Position numbers and translations under genes: made by a program. Below the pieces are notes generated by a model. It searched no databases and was not told the origin of the DNA. It was given only the letters and a program-made list of their open reading frames with translations. A stretch of DNA of 53,983 bases, taken from NCBI GenBank assembly GCA_031431125.1, contig JANPCX010000013.1:1-53983 (forward strand), given 5' to 3'. Shown here one piece after another: positions 41,044 through 50,356 of the stretch. Position 1 is the stretch's first letter. Every line of letters begins with the position of its first letter. The DNA is from JANPCX01 sp031431125. Lineage in GTDB: Bacteria; Pseudomonadota; Gammaproteobacteria; Burkholderiales; Burkholderiaceae_C.

Positions 41044-41847
41044 ATGCGCCACCAACTCCGCCTCTTCTTCATCGCCCTGCAGTTTTTCACCCGCTTGCCC
41101 ACTCCGCGCCGGGTCGGGTTCGAGCCCGAGTGGTTGCACCACAGTGCGCGCTATTTTCCGGCGGTGGGGTTTTGCGTCGGCCTCGTTGGTGCTGGCGTGT
41201 TCGGCGCCGCACAGGTGTTCTTCGGCCCGACAGTGGCAGCCCTGCTGTGCATCATCGCCACCGTGTTGCTCACCGGCGGCTTCCATGAAGACGGTTTTGC
41301 CGACACCTGCGATGGCCTGGGTGGCCACGTCAGCCGTGAACGCGCCCTGGAGATCATGAAAGACTCGCGCATCGGCGCTTATGGCGCAATGGGCTTGGTG
41401 CTGATGCTCGGGCTCAAAGTGGCCGCGCTCTCAGGTTTGGGCGCGGTATCCATTTGGGCAGCGATGGTGGCCCTGCTCATGGCCCACACCACCTCCCGCG
41501 CTGCCACCGTGTTGATGATTGCTTGGCTGCCCTACGCCGGCGACGAAGCCCATGCCAAAGCCAAGCCGCTGGCGCAGCAGGCCCGGCCGTCGGATGTGCT
41601 CATTGCATGCCTCACGAGCTTGTTGATTGCAAGTCTCGTGGTGTTCGCCAGTTCACAGGGCCTGGCTGTGGGTGGGTGGGGAGCTGTGGCGGGCAGCCTG
41701 TTCGCCGCGATTTTGATGTTGCTGTGGTGCGCCCGCTGGTTGAAAAAGCGCCTGGGCGGAGTTAGTGGCGATACCTTGGGCGCCACCCAACAACTCGTCG
41801 AGGGGGCCATGCTCTTGGCTTGGCTCGGTGCAATGCGATGGAGTTGA
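41044..41847 (+). CDS. cobS: Adenosylcobinamide-GDP ribazoletransferase (cobalamin synthase)
   Basis: CobS (CobV) is the membrane enzyme that joins AdoCbi-GDP with alpha-ribazole or its phosphate. The 267-residue protein has several hydrophobic helices. Its conserved stretches are LQFFTRLPTP near the start, GGFHEDGFADTCDGLGG and KDSRIGAYGAMGLV in the middle, the first holding the Asp-rich metal site, and GDTLGATQQLVEGAML near the end. The ATG 41044 follows the REP-like pair. The longer frame back to 40831 reads through the repeat and cobT and is rejected. Confidence 0.95.
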   Translation: MRHQLRLFFIALQFFTRLPTPRRVGFEPEWLHHSARYFPAVGFCVGLVGAGVFGAAQVFFGPTVAALLCIIATVLLTGGFHEDGFADTCDGLGGHVSRERALEIMKDSRIGAYGAMGLVLMLGLKVAALSGLGAVSIWAAMVALLMAHTTSRAATVLMIAWLPYAGDEAHAKAKPLAQQARPSDVLIACLTSLLIASLVVFASSQGLAVGGWGAVAGSLFAAILMLLWCARWLKKRLGGVSGDTLGATQQLVEGAMLLAWLGAMRWS

Positions 41848-42383
41848 TCGTTTGGCGACATCCGAGGCCGAAGGGCGTGGAAGGACGGTGCATTGGCCAA
41901 GTCGACGTGCCTGTCGACCACCGCAAAGCCAAACGCCTGGCCCACCGCATACGCCAACACGCCCGCCGCCACCGTTTGTTCGAGCAGCAGCAAACTGTTG
42001 TCTGGACTTCACCGCTGCGCCGTTGTTATGACGTGGGCCGAGTACTGCGTTACTGGGGTTGGACCCACCACGTGGATGCACGCTTGAGTGAACTGAGTTT
42101 TGGGGCCTGGGATGGGCGACCTTGGGCGGAGATTGCCAAGGCCGACATTGATGCTTGGTGCGACAACTTTGCGGATGTGCAGCCGGGCGGTGGTGAGTCT
42201 GTGAACCAGTTACTGGGGCGATTCGATGAGTTCGTCAAACAGCTTGATGTCACTCAAGTTTTTTTGATCGTGGGGCATGCGGGGTGGATCAGCGCTTTGC
42301 GTTGGATGCGGCAACATCGTCAGTCACCCCCGACGGCGACGGATTGGCCGATTGCCGTTGGCTACATGAAGCAGGTGCGCTGA
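41838..42383 (+). CDS. cobC: Alpha-ribazole phosphatase-type histidine phosphatase
   Basis: This 181-residue member of the histidine phosphatase superfamily presumably removes phosphate from alpha-ribazole phosphate or adenosylcobalamin phosphate in the last assembly step. The catalytic motif is LIVWRHPRPKG with the nucleophilic His near residue 8. The usual RHG is RHP here, as in many CobC proteins. SPLRRCYDVG and LSELSFGAWDGRPW follow, and the second His is in VGHAGWISALRW. The start overlaps the cobS end by 10 bases. The assignment leans on position, since the family has many substrates. Confidence 0.88.
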   Translation: MELIVWRHPRPKGVEGRCIGQVDVPVDHRKAKRLAHRIRQHARRHRLFEQQQTVVWTSPLRRCYDVGRVLRYWGWTHHVDARLSELSFGAWDGRPWAEIAKADIDAWCDNFADVQPGGGESVNQLLGRFDEFVKQLDVTQVFLIVGHAGWISALRWMRQHRQSPPTATDWPIAVGYMKQVR

Positions 42384-42431
42384 GAATTCAATGCTCATTT
42401 GACCGATAAAACCGAAGAATCACAACGAAAT

Positions 42432-43754
42432 ATGAACACCCAAAAGCCCAAGAGAAAAGTTGCCAATCGAGCAGCATCTGCTCAACAGACGCCAACACCT
42501 TTGTCGATTGAAGAAGGGGCTTCTTCACCACCGACAGGCACTACTGAGGCGGCCATCAACCAGCGGCGCTTTGAAGAACTTCTAAAAGCGACCGTCACCT
42601 TGGCGCAGCAAATTGGGTCATATGCAGTGATTGGTGGCGCAATTGGGTTCGTGGTGCTATTCGTGTACTGCGTCGGCCGAAACGCTCTACCCGAATTCAG
42701 GGGTGACGAGTGGATCGCTCAGCTTGTCCAATTGGGGTTCTTCTGCAGTTTTTTTGTGGCTGTGTTTGCTGCTATTCCTTCGCTGGATCTCGCAGTTCAC
42801 ACTACCGCGTATGGATCGTTCACTGATCAAAACGGCTGGATCAAAAAACTGGATTCATCGGCACTGAAGAAGACTCACGCTCACCAGGTGAATCTCCAAG
42901 CGCTTTGGGGAGTCCTGACGACAGGGTTTTTTCTCGGGTCGATTTCTCTTCTAGCCTATTTTCACCCTGTCGTTCCGATCTGGGCCACGATCGCGATCCT
43001 ATCTTCCGTCACAATTTTGGCGGCATTGCTACACGGATGTGTTTACATCAAGCAAGCCAAGAGGTTCCGCATGAAGCAGGTCGATGTTTTTGCTATCTGC
43101 ATTTTGTGCGGGTGCGGTTACAGCCTGAATATGCTGGTGCTGTTGGCGATGAGCGAGGTCATTTCCAGCCTGTATTCGGTGCATGATGACTTAAGTTACT
43201 TGGGGCTTCTTGTCGGGTTGGGTGTTGTGCTGGCTGCTTATCGTTGGATCTATCAAATCGCCATGATTGCGATTGCTTTTCAGCGAGAGCGTCAGGTGCG
43301 GTCCGTCTTGGTTCTGACGGCTGTTCTTACCTTGGGGCTGGCTGTCTTCTCTCCCCCTGCCGTGATGAGGATGACCGCCATGGGCAACCTACCGCACGCT
43401 TCGATCACGCTGGAAGCTCCTTTGGCTTGCAAAGTGTTGAAGCACCTGCACGCGGAGGAGTGGAAAGCCGCGCAGCTGAACGTCGAGCAGAAAAATGCTG
43501 AGCCGTTGAAGTTTTGTCAGCAATCTTCCAAGGACCTGGCTGGTGAACTGTTGACATTCAAGATCGACGTGGTCAGCCGTGTGGGGTCTTCTTACATTGT
43601 TGCCAAAGCGGGCGACTTGGGGAAATTCTCCAACGGGCAATGCAACCGTGTCCATAGTGCGGTCGACAGCAGCAAGTCGGCTGATAACAAAAACAAAGGC
43701 TGGTTTGCGTGTGCCGAGTTTTCGAGAGATACGAACAAGCTGGGCTTGCGCTGA
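42432..43754 (+). CDS. Orphan membrane protein of unknown function
   Basis: I do not recognise this 440-residue protein. The N-terminus (about 1-50) is polar and low-complexity with Lys, Pro and Thr. About seven hydrophobic segments follow (near 66-88, 100-120, 155-175, 180-200, 216-240, 250-270 and 286-305). A C-terminal soluble region (about 320-440) has Cys residues at about 333, 385, 415 and 431, which might form disulfides outside the membrane. The DNA is visibly richer in A and T than the flanking genes, which hints at horizontal acquisition. An alternative TTG start lies at 42399. It sits alone between the cob operon and a convergent SNF2 helicase gene, with no partner gene. Confidence 0.7.
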   Translation: MNTQKPKRKVANRAASAQQTPTPLSIEEGASSPPTGTTEAAINQRRFEELLKATVTLAQQIGSYAVIGGAIGFVVLFVYCVGRNALPEFRGDEWIAQLVQLGFFCSFFVAVFAAIPSLDLAVHTTAYGSFTDQNGWIKKLDSSALKKTHAHQVNLQALWGVLTTGFFLGSISLLAYFHPVVPIWATIAILSSVTILAALLHGCVYIKQAKRFRMKQVDVFAICILCGCGYSLNMLVLLAMSEVISSLYSVHDDLSYLGLLVGLGVVLAAYRWIYQIAMIAIAFQRERQVRSVLVLTAVLTLGLAVFSPPAVMRMTAMGNLPHASITLEAPLACKVLKHLHAEEWKAAQLNVEQKNAEPLKFCQQSSKDLAGELLTFKIDVVSRVGSSYIVAKAGDLGKFSNGQCNRVHSAVDSSKSADNKNKGWFACAEFSRDTNKLGLR

Positions 43755-43776
43755 TGGCTTTCCGTTGTCCGTCTCG

Positions 43777-46700
43777 TTACCCCCCCAACGGCTTCAACAA
43801 CTCCGCCAAATCCCCTTCCGTGAACAGCGGCTGCTTTCTCGCAGCCGCGTCGCGGTACATGCTGTCGGCCAGGGCGGCTTTGCGTTTTTGCAGGGCGAGC
43901 ATGCGCTCTTCGATGGTGCCTTGGGCGACGAGTTTGTAGACGAAGACGTGTTCGGTTTGGCCAATGCGGTGGGCGCGGTCGGTGGCTTGGTTTTCGACGG
44001 CGGGGTTCCACCAGGGGTCGTAGTGGATGACGGTGTCGGCTTGGGTGAGGTTCAGGCCCACACCGCCCGCTTTGAGGCTGATGAGGAAGAGGGGCACTTC
44101 ACCGGAGGTAAAACGCTGAATGAGTTGGTCGCGCTTTTGTGATTGGCCGGTGAGTTTGACCCAAGCGATTTTTTCTTTTGCCAGGGCTTCTTCAATCAGC
44201 GCCAGCATGGAAGTGAACTGGGAGAACAGCAGCACGCGGCGGCCTTGGGAAATCAGCTCGGGCAGCAGCTCCATCAACTGCTCCAGCTTGGCCGATTGTT
44301 TGATTTTTTTGGCGGCGGCCAGTGGCACCAAGCGCGGGTCGCAGCAGACTTGGCGCTGCTTGAGCAGGGCGTCGAGGATTTGAATTTGAGACTTGGCCAA
44401 GCCCTTGCTGCCGAGCGCTTCGCGCACGGTTTTTTCGGTGGTGAGGCGGATGGTTTCGTAGAGGTTGGCTTGTTTGTCGCCGAGTTCCACGGTGGAGACG
44501 ATTTCTTGTTTCTCGGGCAAATCGGTGGCCACTTCGCCCTTGGTTCGGCGCAGCATGAAGGGCGTGACGCGCCTGCGCAGTTGAACCAGGCGCTCGCTGT
44601 CGCCGTGTTTTTCGATGGGGGTGCGAAAGAGTTGTTTGAAACGTGCTTGGCTGCTGAGAAAGCCGGGCATCAAAAAGTGGAACAGGCTCCATAACTCGCC
44701 GAGGTGGTTTTCAATGGGCGTGCCGGAGAGGCATAGGCGGTGTCGGGCGTTGAGTTCACTTACCACCTGCGACGCTTGGGTGGCGGCGTTTTTGATGTTC
44801 TGCGCTTCATCGAGCACCAGCAAATGCCAGGGCTGGGCCAGCCAGCGCTCGCGGTCACGTTGCAGCAGGGAGTAGGGCGCAATCACCACGTCGTGGGTGG
44901 CCATGTCGCTTGCGGCCTCGTGGCGGTCTTTGCCGTGCAGCACCAGGGTGCGCAGTTCGGGGGTGAAACGGGCGGCTTCGCGCTGCCAGTTGCTGATGAC
45001 GCTGACGGGCGCCACGATGAGGGCAGGGCGGTCCAAGCGACCTGCGTCTTTTTCAATCAACAAATGCGCCAAGGTTTGCAAGGTTTTCCCGAGACCCATG
45101 TCGTCGGCCAAGATGCCCGCCAGGCCGTGGGTGCGCAAAAACTGCAACCAGTGCAGGCCGTGCAGTTGATAAGGCCGCAGCTCGGCCTGCAGGCCAGTGG
45201 GCAAGGTCACCTCGGGCAAGCTGCTGTGGCCACCGAGCTGGCGCACCATTTCGCGCAAGCTGCTGGCACCTTGCCATGTCACGCCTTCGCCCAAGGCGGC
45301 ACCCATGCGCAGGGCCTCTAAGCGTGACAGGCGCAGCGAGTCGGCCTTCAGCTCACGTTCCGTGCGTTCGCCCACCAAGTCGAGCAGGGCTTGCAGCCAG
45401 GGCCGCAGCGGTGCGGTGGGCAAACGCAGGTAGGTGCCGTCTGCTTGGGCAAGGTAAACCCATTCGGGCAGCTCAAAGCCATCGGCTTGGGCCGCGCCAT
45501 CAGACAGCCCGAGCTGCTGGATGAGGGTGGGCAGCAAGGGCAAGATGTTGTGGCGCTGGCCGTTTAGCTCGAAGCCCAGGGACAGGTCGAACCACGGCGA
45601 TTGGCTGTCGTCACCACCGGCGAGGTCGTCGTCCGCGCCGCCTGGGGCCAGCTCGACATCGAAGGTGTCGGCGTGGGTAATCCACTGTTCCAGCGCGGGG
45701 TCGAGGTGCAGCACCGCGCCGGTCTCAGCGAGGGGGGCAAACCCCGCATCAGCCCACAACAGCCAGCGCTGCTGGAAGTGGCCGGGGTGCAGAAGATGGA
45801 AATGGCCATGGCGGTTGCAACTCAAGTCCAAAGCGGCAAGGGCTTGTTGGACATGATGCTCAGCGTCAACGTCGCGGTGCAGCAGCACACGGGCGGGGCT
45901 GTTCTTTTTGTCTTGCGGGTTTGGCTGGGTGGCATCGTCCAGCAGCACGGGTGTTTGCGCCAGGTTGGCGGCGATGGTGTGGCCCGCGTAGTCAAACCTC
46001 AGCTCGGCCCGCAGCAGCCCGAGGTGGGCAACGTCATGCGCCGCCACGGGTGCAATGTGCAGGTGGGCCACGGGTTTGACGCCCTGGACCACGGTGGGTG
46101 GCTTGAGTACGGGAGGCAAGGGCAGGCCGGCAAGTTGGCGCAACAAGGTGGTCTCGTGGCGGGCAAAGTCCGACTGCGGAATGGGGGGTGCTTTGAGCAG
46201 CAGGGCCAGGTGTTCGGCTGACATGCCTGGGACCTCTACCGGGCCGCAGGTGGCGCTGTCTTGATCTAAATACAAAGGCGGTGTGTTGGCGAACCACTGC
46301 GCCTTGCTCCCCGCGTCGGCCAACTGTGAACGAAGCTGCCACATCGGCTCAGGCGAATTGGGGGAGGTGACTTCATTCCAGTGCCAGGTGATGGCGCGCG
46401 CAGGCCCCCATGCCAAGGGTTGCCCCAGCACCTTGGGTTCGCTGACGCTGAACAAGCGGCCGGTGGCGGTGGCCAGTTGCAGTGCCAGTGCGCCGCTGGC
46501 GCCGGACACGATGGCTCCATGGTTGTTGTAGCTGGCGTAGTAGGTTGCACCCTGCGCCATGCTTTGAATCAGCCGCACGATGTCCAGATCTTGTACGGAC
46601 ACGCCATGGGGGTCGAAGTAGCTGCCTTGTTTAACTTTGGACCAGCGCCCGTTTTGCAGCAAACGCGAGCGGCCAAATTCCAATTGCAATTGCTGCATGT

Positions 46701-47238
46701 GGCCCCGCGTGACGCGGGCGAGCATGTAGACCATCTGATCGGCCGCGCCGGAGCGCCCTCTGGGACGCGGCTCTTGTGCGGTGTTCTCTGCGGCTTGGTC
46801 ACCGAACAAATCCAACCACTGGCTGACTTTATTGTGTGCCAGTTGTAGCTCACGCTCTGCGGGCGAGGGCGGTGGTGCGGCGGCAGTTTGGGTCGCCGGC
46901 ATGTTGAACGTATCAGGACGAAATCCGGGTTGCAGTGTTCGATACGCAGCTTTCAGCGCCAAGGCCACCGTGTGTTTGCAGTTGTGGCCCACAGGGCAGC
47001 TGCAGTCGCCGCTGAAGAAGGTGATTTGGCCTTGTGCGTCCACCTCCACAGTGATGTCCTGGTCATAAATTTGATAGCGGTCACTGCCCAGAACCTGGCC
47101 CTGAATTTGCCATGCGTGAGAACCGGTTGGAGATGCACGGCACTCCTGTACCTGCTGGTTGCGGTACGCGGCCAAGCCGCGTTGGTAAGTGGCATCTGAC
47201 ACCATGTCGTTGATGGTGCGGGGTTGAATCAAAAACAA
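43777..47238 (-). CDS. SNF2-family DEAD/DEAH box helicase with SWIM zinc finger
   Basis: This 1153-residue protein of the bacterial HepA/SNF2 type presumably uses ATP to remodel DNA-protein complexes. An N-terminal SWIM finger CSCPVGHNCKH lies at about residues 79-89. The long middle region (about 130-680) has no recognised motif. The SNF2 core starts with LADDMGLGKTLQTLAHL (Walker A), then VLDEAQNIKN (Walker B) and LSGTPIENHLGELWSL. The helicase C domain ends in TDRAHRIGQTEHVFVYKL. The start is TTG 47238 with AAGGA nine bases upstream, which decides it over ATG 47205. The substrate is unknown. Confidence 0.92.
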   Translation of the reverse strand: MFLIQPRTINDMVSDATYQRGLAAYRNQQVQECRASPTGSHAWQIQGQVLGSDRYQIYDQDITVEVDAQGQITFFSGDCSCPVGHNCKHTVALALKAAYRTLQPGFRPDTFNMPATQTAAAPPPSPAERELQLAHNKVSQWLDLFGDQAAENTAQEPRPRGRSGAADQMVYMLARVTRGHMQQLQLEFGRSRLLQNGRWSKVKQGSYFDPHGVSVQDLDIVRLIQSMAQGATYYASYNNHGAIVSGASGALALQLATATGRLFSVSEPKVLGQPLAWGPARAITWHWNEVTSPNSPEPMWQLRSQLADAGSKAQWFANTPPLYLDQDSATCGPVEVPGMSAEHLALLLKAPPIPQSDFARHETTLLRQLAGLPLPPVLKPPTVVQGVKPVAHLHIAPVAAHDVAHLGLLRAELRFDYAGHTIAANLAQTPVLLDDATQPNPQDKKNSPARVLLHRDVDAEHHVQQALAALDLSCNRHGHFHLLHPGHFQQRWLLWADAGFAPLAETGAVLHLDPALEQWITHADTFDVELAPGGADDDLAGGDDSQSPWFDLSLGFELNGQRHNILPLLPTLIQQLGLSDGAAQADGFELPEWVYLAQADGTYLRLPTAPLRPWLQALLDLVGERTERELKADSLRLSRLEALRMGAALGEGVTWQGASSLREMVRQLGGHSSLPEVTLPTGLQAELRPYQLHGLHWLQFLRTHGLAGILADDMGLGKTLQTLAHLLIEKDAGRLDRPALIVAPVSVISNWQREAARFTPELRTLVLHGKDRHEAASDMATHDVVIAPYSLLQRDRERWLAQPWHLLVLDEAQNIKNAATQASQVVSELNARHRLCLSGTPIENHLGELWSLFHFLMPGFLSSQARFKQLFRTPIEKHGDSERLVQLRRRVTPFMLRRTKGEVATDLPEKQEIVSTVELGDKQANLYETIRLTTEKTVREALGSKGLAKSQIQILDALLKQRQVCCDPRLVPLAAAKKIKQSAKLEQLMELLPELISQGRRVLLFSQFTSMLALIEEALAKEKIAWVKLTGQSQKRDQLIQRFTSGEVPLFLISLKAGGVGLNLTQADTVIHYDPWWNPAVENQATDRAHRIGQTEHVFVYKLVAQGTIEERMLALQKRKAALADSMYRDAAARKQPLFTEGDLAELLKPLGG

Positions 47239-47258
47239 AGTCTGCGTCCTTCAGTTAT

Positions 47259-47897
47259 TCAATAGTTGAGTTTTTTGGGTTTCGAGTCGCAATATGCCAC
47301 CACCCCACACTGCCCACACAGCGGCTTGCGCGCCTGGCACACATACCGCCCATGCAGGATCAGCCAGTGGTGGGCATCCACCAAATACTTTGCTGGCACA
47401 CGCTTGAGCAGCGCCAGCTCAACCGCCAGCGGATCTTTCCCCGGCGCCAAACCGGTGCGGTTGCTGACGCGAAAAATATGGGTGTCCACCGCCATCGTTG
47501 GCTCGCCAAAAGCCACGTTCAGCACCACATTGGCCGTTTTCCGGCCCACACCGGGCAAGGTGACCAAGGCCTCGCGGCTGCGCGGCACTTCGCCGCCGTA
47601 CTGTTCGACCAAGATGCGGCTGGTCTCGAGCAGGTTCTTCGCTTTGTTGCGGTACAGGCCTATGGTTTTGATGTGGGCGGTGATTTGCTCTAAACCGAGA
47701 GCCCACATTTTTTGCGGTGTGTTCGCCAGCGCAAACAGCCGTTTGGTGGCTTTGTTCACGCTCACATCGGTGGCTTGGGCGGACAACAGCACGGCGGCCA
47801 GCAGCTCAAACACATTGCTGAATTCGAGTTCGGTTTGCGGCTGTGGGTTGGCGGCTTGCAGTGTGGCGAAGAAGGGCTCGATGTCAGCGGTTTTCAT
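47259..47897 (-). CDS. nth: Endonuclease III
   Basis: This DNA glycosylase/AP lyase of base excision repair removes oxidised pyrimidines. The 212-residue protein has the helix-hairpin-helix LPGVGRKTANVVLN with the following VDTHIFRVSNR (Lys and Asp catalytic pair). It ends in a four-Cys cluster CQARKPLCGQCGVVAYC for the 4Fe-4S centre, with spacing C-x6-C-x2-C-x5-C. ATG 47897 gives the usual MKTADIEPFF start. The rnfB stop is 14 bases upstream. In many proteobacteria nth follows rnf genes, as here. Confidence 0.97.
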   Translation of the reverse strand: MKTADIEPFFATLQAANPQPQTELEFSNVFELLAAVLLSAQATDVSVNKATKRLFALANTPQKMWALGLEQITAHIKTIGLYRNKAKNLLETSRILVEQYGGEVPRSREALVTLPGVGRKTANVVLNVAFGEPTMAVDTHIFRVSNRTGLAPGKDPLAVELALLKRVPAKYLVDAHHWLILHGRYVCQARKPLCGQCGVVAYCDSKPKKLNY

Positions 47898-47911
47898 GGC
47901 ACATGGCGGGT

Positions 47912-48619
47912 TCAAGATTTGCCTTCACGAGCCGCGCGGGCGCGTGCCATGGCGGCTTCGATGGCCACTCGTTTTTTGTCCAACTGCAAGGGGTCGGTGA
48001 GGGTGGAGTGGGCGGCCAGGTCGCCAAGTTTGGCTTTAGCTTTGGCGGCCAGCCGCTCATCGTGTTCGGTTTTGTCGCGCTGCACACGTTGCTGGTGGAA
48101 GTCATAGCGCACCAGCGAGGACTGCGCTTGTTCCGCAGACCAGGCCGCCCAGCCGGTTTGCTGGCCCGTGGTGTTTTCGAGCGCAATGCAATCGACGGGG
48201 CACACCGGCACACAGAGTTCGCAGCCTGTGCAGTGGGTTTCAACGACGGTGTGCATGACCTTGGGGCCGCCGACGATGGCGTCCACCGGGCAGGCTTTGA
48301 TGCACAGCGTGCAGCCTATGCACCAGTTTTCGTCGATGACCGCCATCTGGCGTGGCCCTTCTGCACCATGGTCCGGATGCAAGGGAATTACTTGACGCTG
48401 GGTGAGGGCGGCCAAACGTGCGATGCCTTGCGCACCGCCGGGAGGGCATTGGTTGATGTCCGCGTCGCCTTGGGCGATGGCTTGGGCGTAGCTGGCGCAA
48501 TCGGGATAACCGCAGCGCGTGCACTGGGTTTGCGGCAGGACGGCGTGCAGGGCTGCCGCCAGTTGGGCAACCGCGATGTTGTACTGCGGGGGCTCTGAAG
48601 GTGTCGGGATTAAATTCAC
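47912..48619 (-). CDS. rnfB: RnfB/RsxB-type electron transport ferredoxin protein
   Basis: This 235-residue iron-sulfur protein related to RnfB has an N-terminal Fe-S domain CTRCGYPDCASYAQAI...CPPGG (about 31-62), in which four cysteines bind one cluster. Two ferredoxin motifs follow, CIGCTLCIKACP and CTGCELCVPVCP (about 100-145). The membrane anchor present at the start of E. coli RsxB is absent, so this is the short soluble form seen in many Burkholderiales. The C-terminal tail (about 160-235) is charged and helical. Other rnf genes are not in the window, so an Rnf complex is not implied. The start is uncertain; GTG 48619 is preferred, GTG 48655 is possible. Confidence 0.88.
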   Translation of the reverse strand: MNLIPTPSEPPQYNIAVAQLAAALHAVLPQTQCTRCGYPDCASYAQAIAQGDADINQCPPGGAQGIARLAALTQRQVIPLHPDHGAEGPRQMAVIDENWCIGCTLCIKACPVDAIVGGPKVMHTVVETHCTGCELCVPVCPVDCIALENTTGQQTGWAAWSAEQAQSSLVRYDFHQQRVQRDKTEHDERLAAKAKAKLGDLAAHSTLTDPLQLDKKRVAIEAAMARARAAREGKS

Positions 48620-48664
48620 GGAACGCAGTGTGCCACCTCGCAGGAGGGGGCACACCGCTTGCGG

Positions 48665-50110
48665 TTAGCGTGAGCGCCCGTTGCTGACTTTCAAAGGCTT
48701 TTTAGGAGTCGATTTGGCCGTCGGTTTTGCAGCCATTTTCTTGGCCACTGTTTTTGGCGTGGCCGCTTTTTTGCTGGGTTTGACCGGCGCAGCCGTTTTC
48801 ACCAGGGCCAATGCCTTGGCGCTTGCCGGAGCAGCTTTGCTCGGCTTGCTGCTGCGTGGCACGGCGGCATCGGCTTGGTGCGCGGCGATGAAATCGCGCA
48901 CATGTGGATAGACTTTTTCGCGCCAGCGGCGTCCCGAGAAAATACCGTAATGGCCTGCGCCTTCGGCGTCGTAGTGGAAGCGACGTGCCTCTGGAATGCC
49001 CGTGCACAACTCGTGGGCTGCTTTGGTTTGACCGGCACCAGAAATGTCGTCCAACTCGCCTTCTACCGTGAGCAAGGCCGTGCTGGTGATGTCCTGCGGC
49101 GTCACAGTGATGCCATCAATGTCCCAAGTGCCGTTGACCAAAGCGAAGTCTTGAAAGACGACGCGGATGGTGTCCAGGTAGTACTCGGCTGGCAGGTCCA
49201 GCACGGCGTTGTACTCGTCATAGAACACGCGGTGGGAATCAACGCTGTCGTCGTCACCACGCACCAGGTCGAGAAAGTAGTCGTAATGCGAGCTCATGTG
49301 GCGGTCGGGGTTCATCGCCACAAAACCGGTGTGCTGCATGAAACCTGGGTAGACCGGACGGCCGGTGCCCGGGTAGTTCACCGGCACGCGGTAAATCACA
49401 TTGTTTTCGAACCAGGAGTAACTCTTGTTCATGGCCAAGTTGTTGACGGCCGTGGGGCTCTTGCGTGCGTCAATCGGGCCGCCCATCATGGTCATGGTGC
49501 GTGGCGTCACCTCACCTTTGCTGGCCATCAAGGACACCGCAGCCAGCACCGGAACAGTGGGTTGGCACACCGAGATCACGTTCACGTGCGGCCCAATGTG
49601 GCGGATGAACTCTTGCACGTAATGCACGTAGTCGTCCAGGTGGAAGGGGCCGACTTCCGCGGGCACCATGCGTGCGTCCGTCCAGTCGGTGATGAAGACT
49701 TTGTGGTCTTTGAGCAGGGCACGCACCGTGTCGCGCAACAGCGTGGAATGGTGGCCGGACAGTGGGGCCACCACCAACACGGTGGGTTGTCCTTTCATAT
49801 GGGCCAGCGCTTCAGGCTTGTCGGTGAAACGTTTGAACCGCAGCAAGCGACAAAACGGTTTGATCAGCGCGACTTGTTCTTGCACCGCGATTTCCACGCC
49901 GTTGACGTTGACCGAGCGGACATCAAACTCTGGCTTTTCGTACTCCTTGGCCAAACGATTGAGCAAGTCGAAACCCGCCGACAGCCGCTGCGAGCCAGGA
50001 ATGGCGGCAAACGGGGACAACTGGTTGCTGTAGAGCTTGGCGGAGGCGCCTGCAAACTCAGCAAACGGGCTCAACAAAGCGCGCTGCGATTCGTACCACT
50101 GGTAAAGCAT
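48665..50110 (-). CDS. phaZ: Intracellular polyhydroxybutyrate depolymerase PhaZ
   Basis: PhaZ mobilises intracellular PHB storage granules. The 481-residue protein belongs to the Cupriavidus PhaZ1 type. The catalytic Cys is Cys182 in NVISVCQPTVPVLA, replacing the Ser of ordinary lipases. A DWTDARMVP block and a late GAGHYGIFSGRRWRE with the His complete the alpha/beta-hydrolase triad. The last 65 residues (about 417-481) are rich in Lys, Ala and Pro, reminiscent of histone-like or granule-binding tails. A CAGGAATCACC Shine-Dalgarno precedes the ATG. It shows that the organism stores PHB. Confidence 0.95.
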   Translation of the reverse strand: MLYQWYESQRALLSPFAEFAGASAKLYSNQLSPFAAIPGSQRLSAGFDLLNRLAKEYEKPEFDVRSVNVNGVEIAVQEQVALIKPFCRLLRFKRFTDKPEALAHMKGQPTVLVVAPLSGHHSTLLRDTVRALLKDHKVFITDWTDARMVPAEVGPFHLDDYVHYVQEFIRHIGPHVNVISVCQPTVPVLAAVSLMASKGEVTPRTMTMMGGPIDARKSPTAVNNLAMNKSYSWFENNVIYRVPVNYPGTGRPVYPGFMQHTGFVAMNPDRHMSSHYDYFLDLVRGDDDSVDSHRVFYDEYNAVLDLPAEYYLDTIRVVFQDFALVNGTWDIDGITVTPQDITSTALLTVEGELDDISGAGQTKAAHELCTGIPEARRFHYDAEGAGHYGIFSGRRWREKVYPHVRDFIAAHQADAAVPRSSKPSKAAPASAKALALVKTAAPVKPSKKAATPKTVAKKMAAKPTAKSTPKKPLKVSNGRSR

Positions 50111-50309
50111 GGTGATTCCTGTCGGTTTGCAAATTCAAACAGGCGGACTTTTCAAGGCCGCCGCCGCGCGCATCAAATAAATGGTGCGCTGCAGCATTCT
50201 AGTGCCGCTGCTCTGATCATGCATGGCTAAACACCGCTTTGAAATCCGGAAAAGCGACAGTTTCAGCGCCAGATGGCGTCCTTTTGTTCAAATGACCGCC
50301 GAACCGGGC

Positions 50310-50336
50310 AAAAAAATGCCCGGCTTAGCCGGGCAT
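50310..50336 (-). terminator. Rho-independent terminator after the aminotransferase gene
   Basis: On the minus strand ATGCCCGGC pairs perfectly with GCCGGGCAT around a TAA loop, followed by seven T. It lies about 20 bp past the stop of the aminotransferase gene. Confidence 0.95.
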
Positions 50337-50356
50337 GGGTTGGGGCAGGGGCGGGA

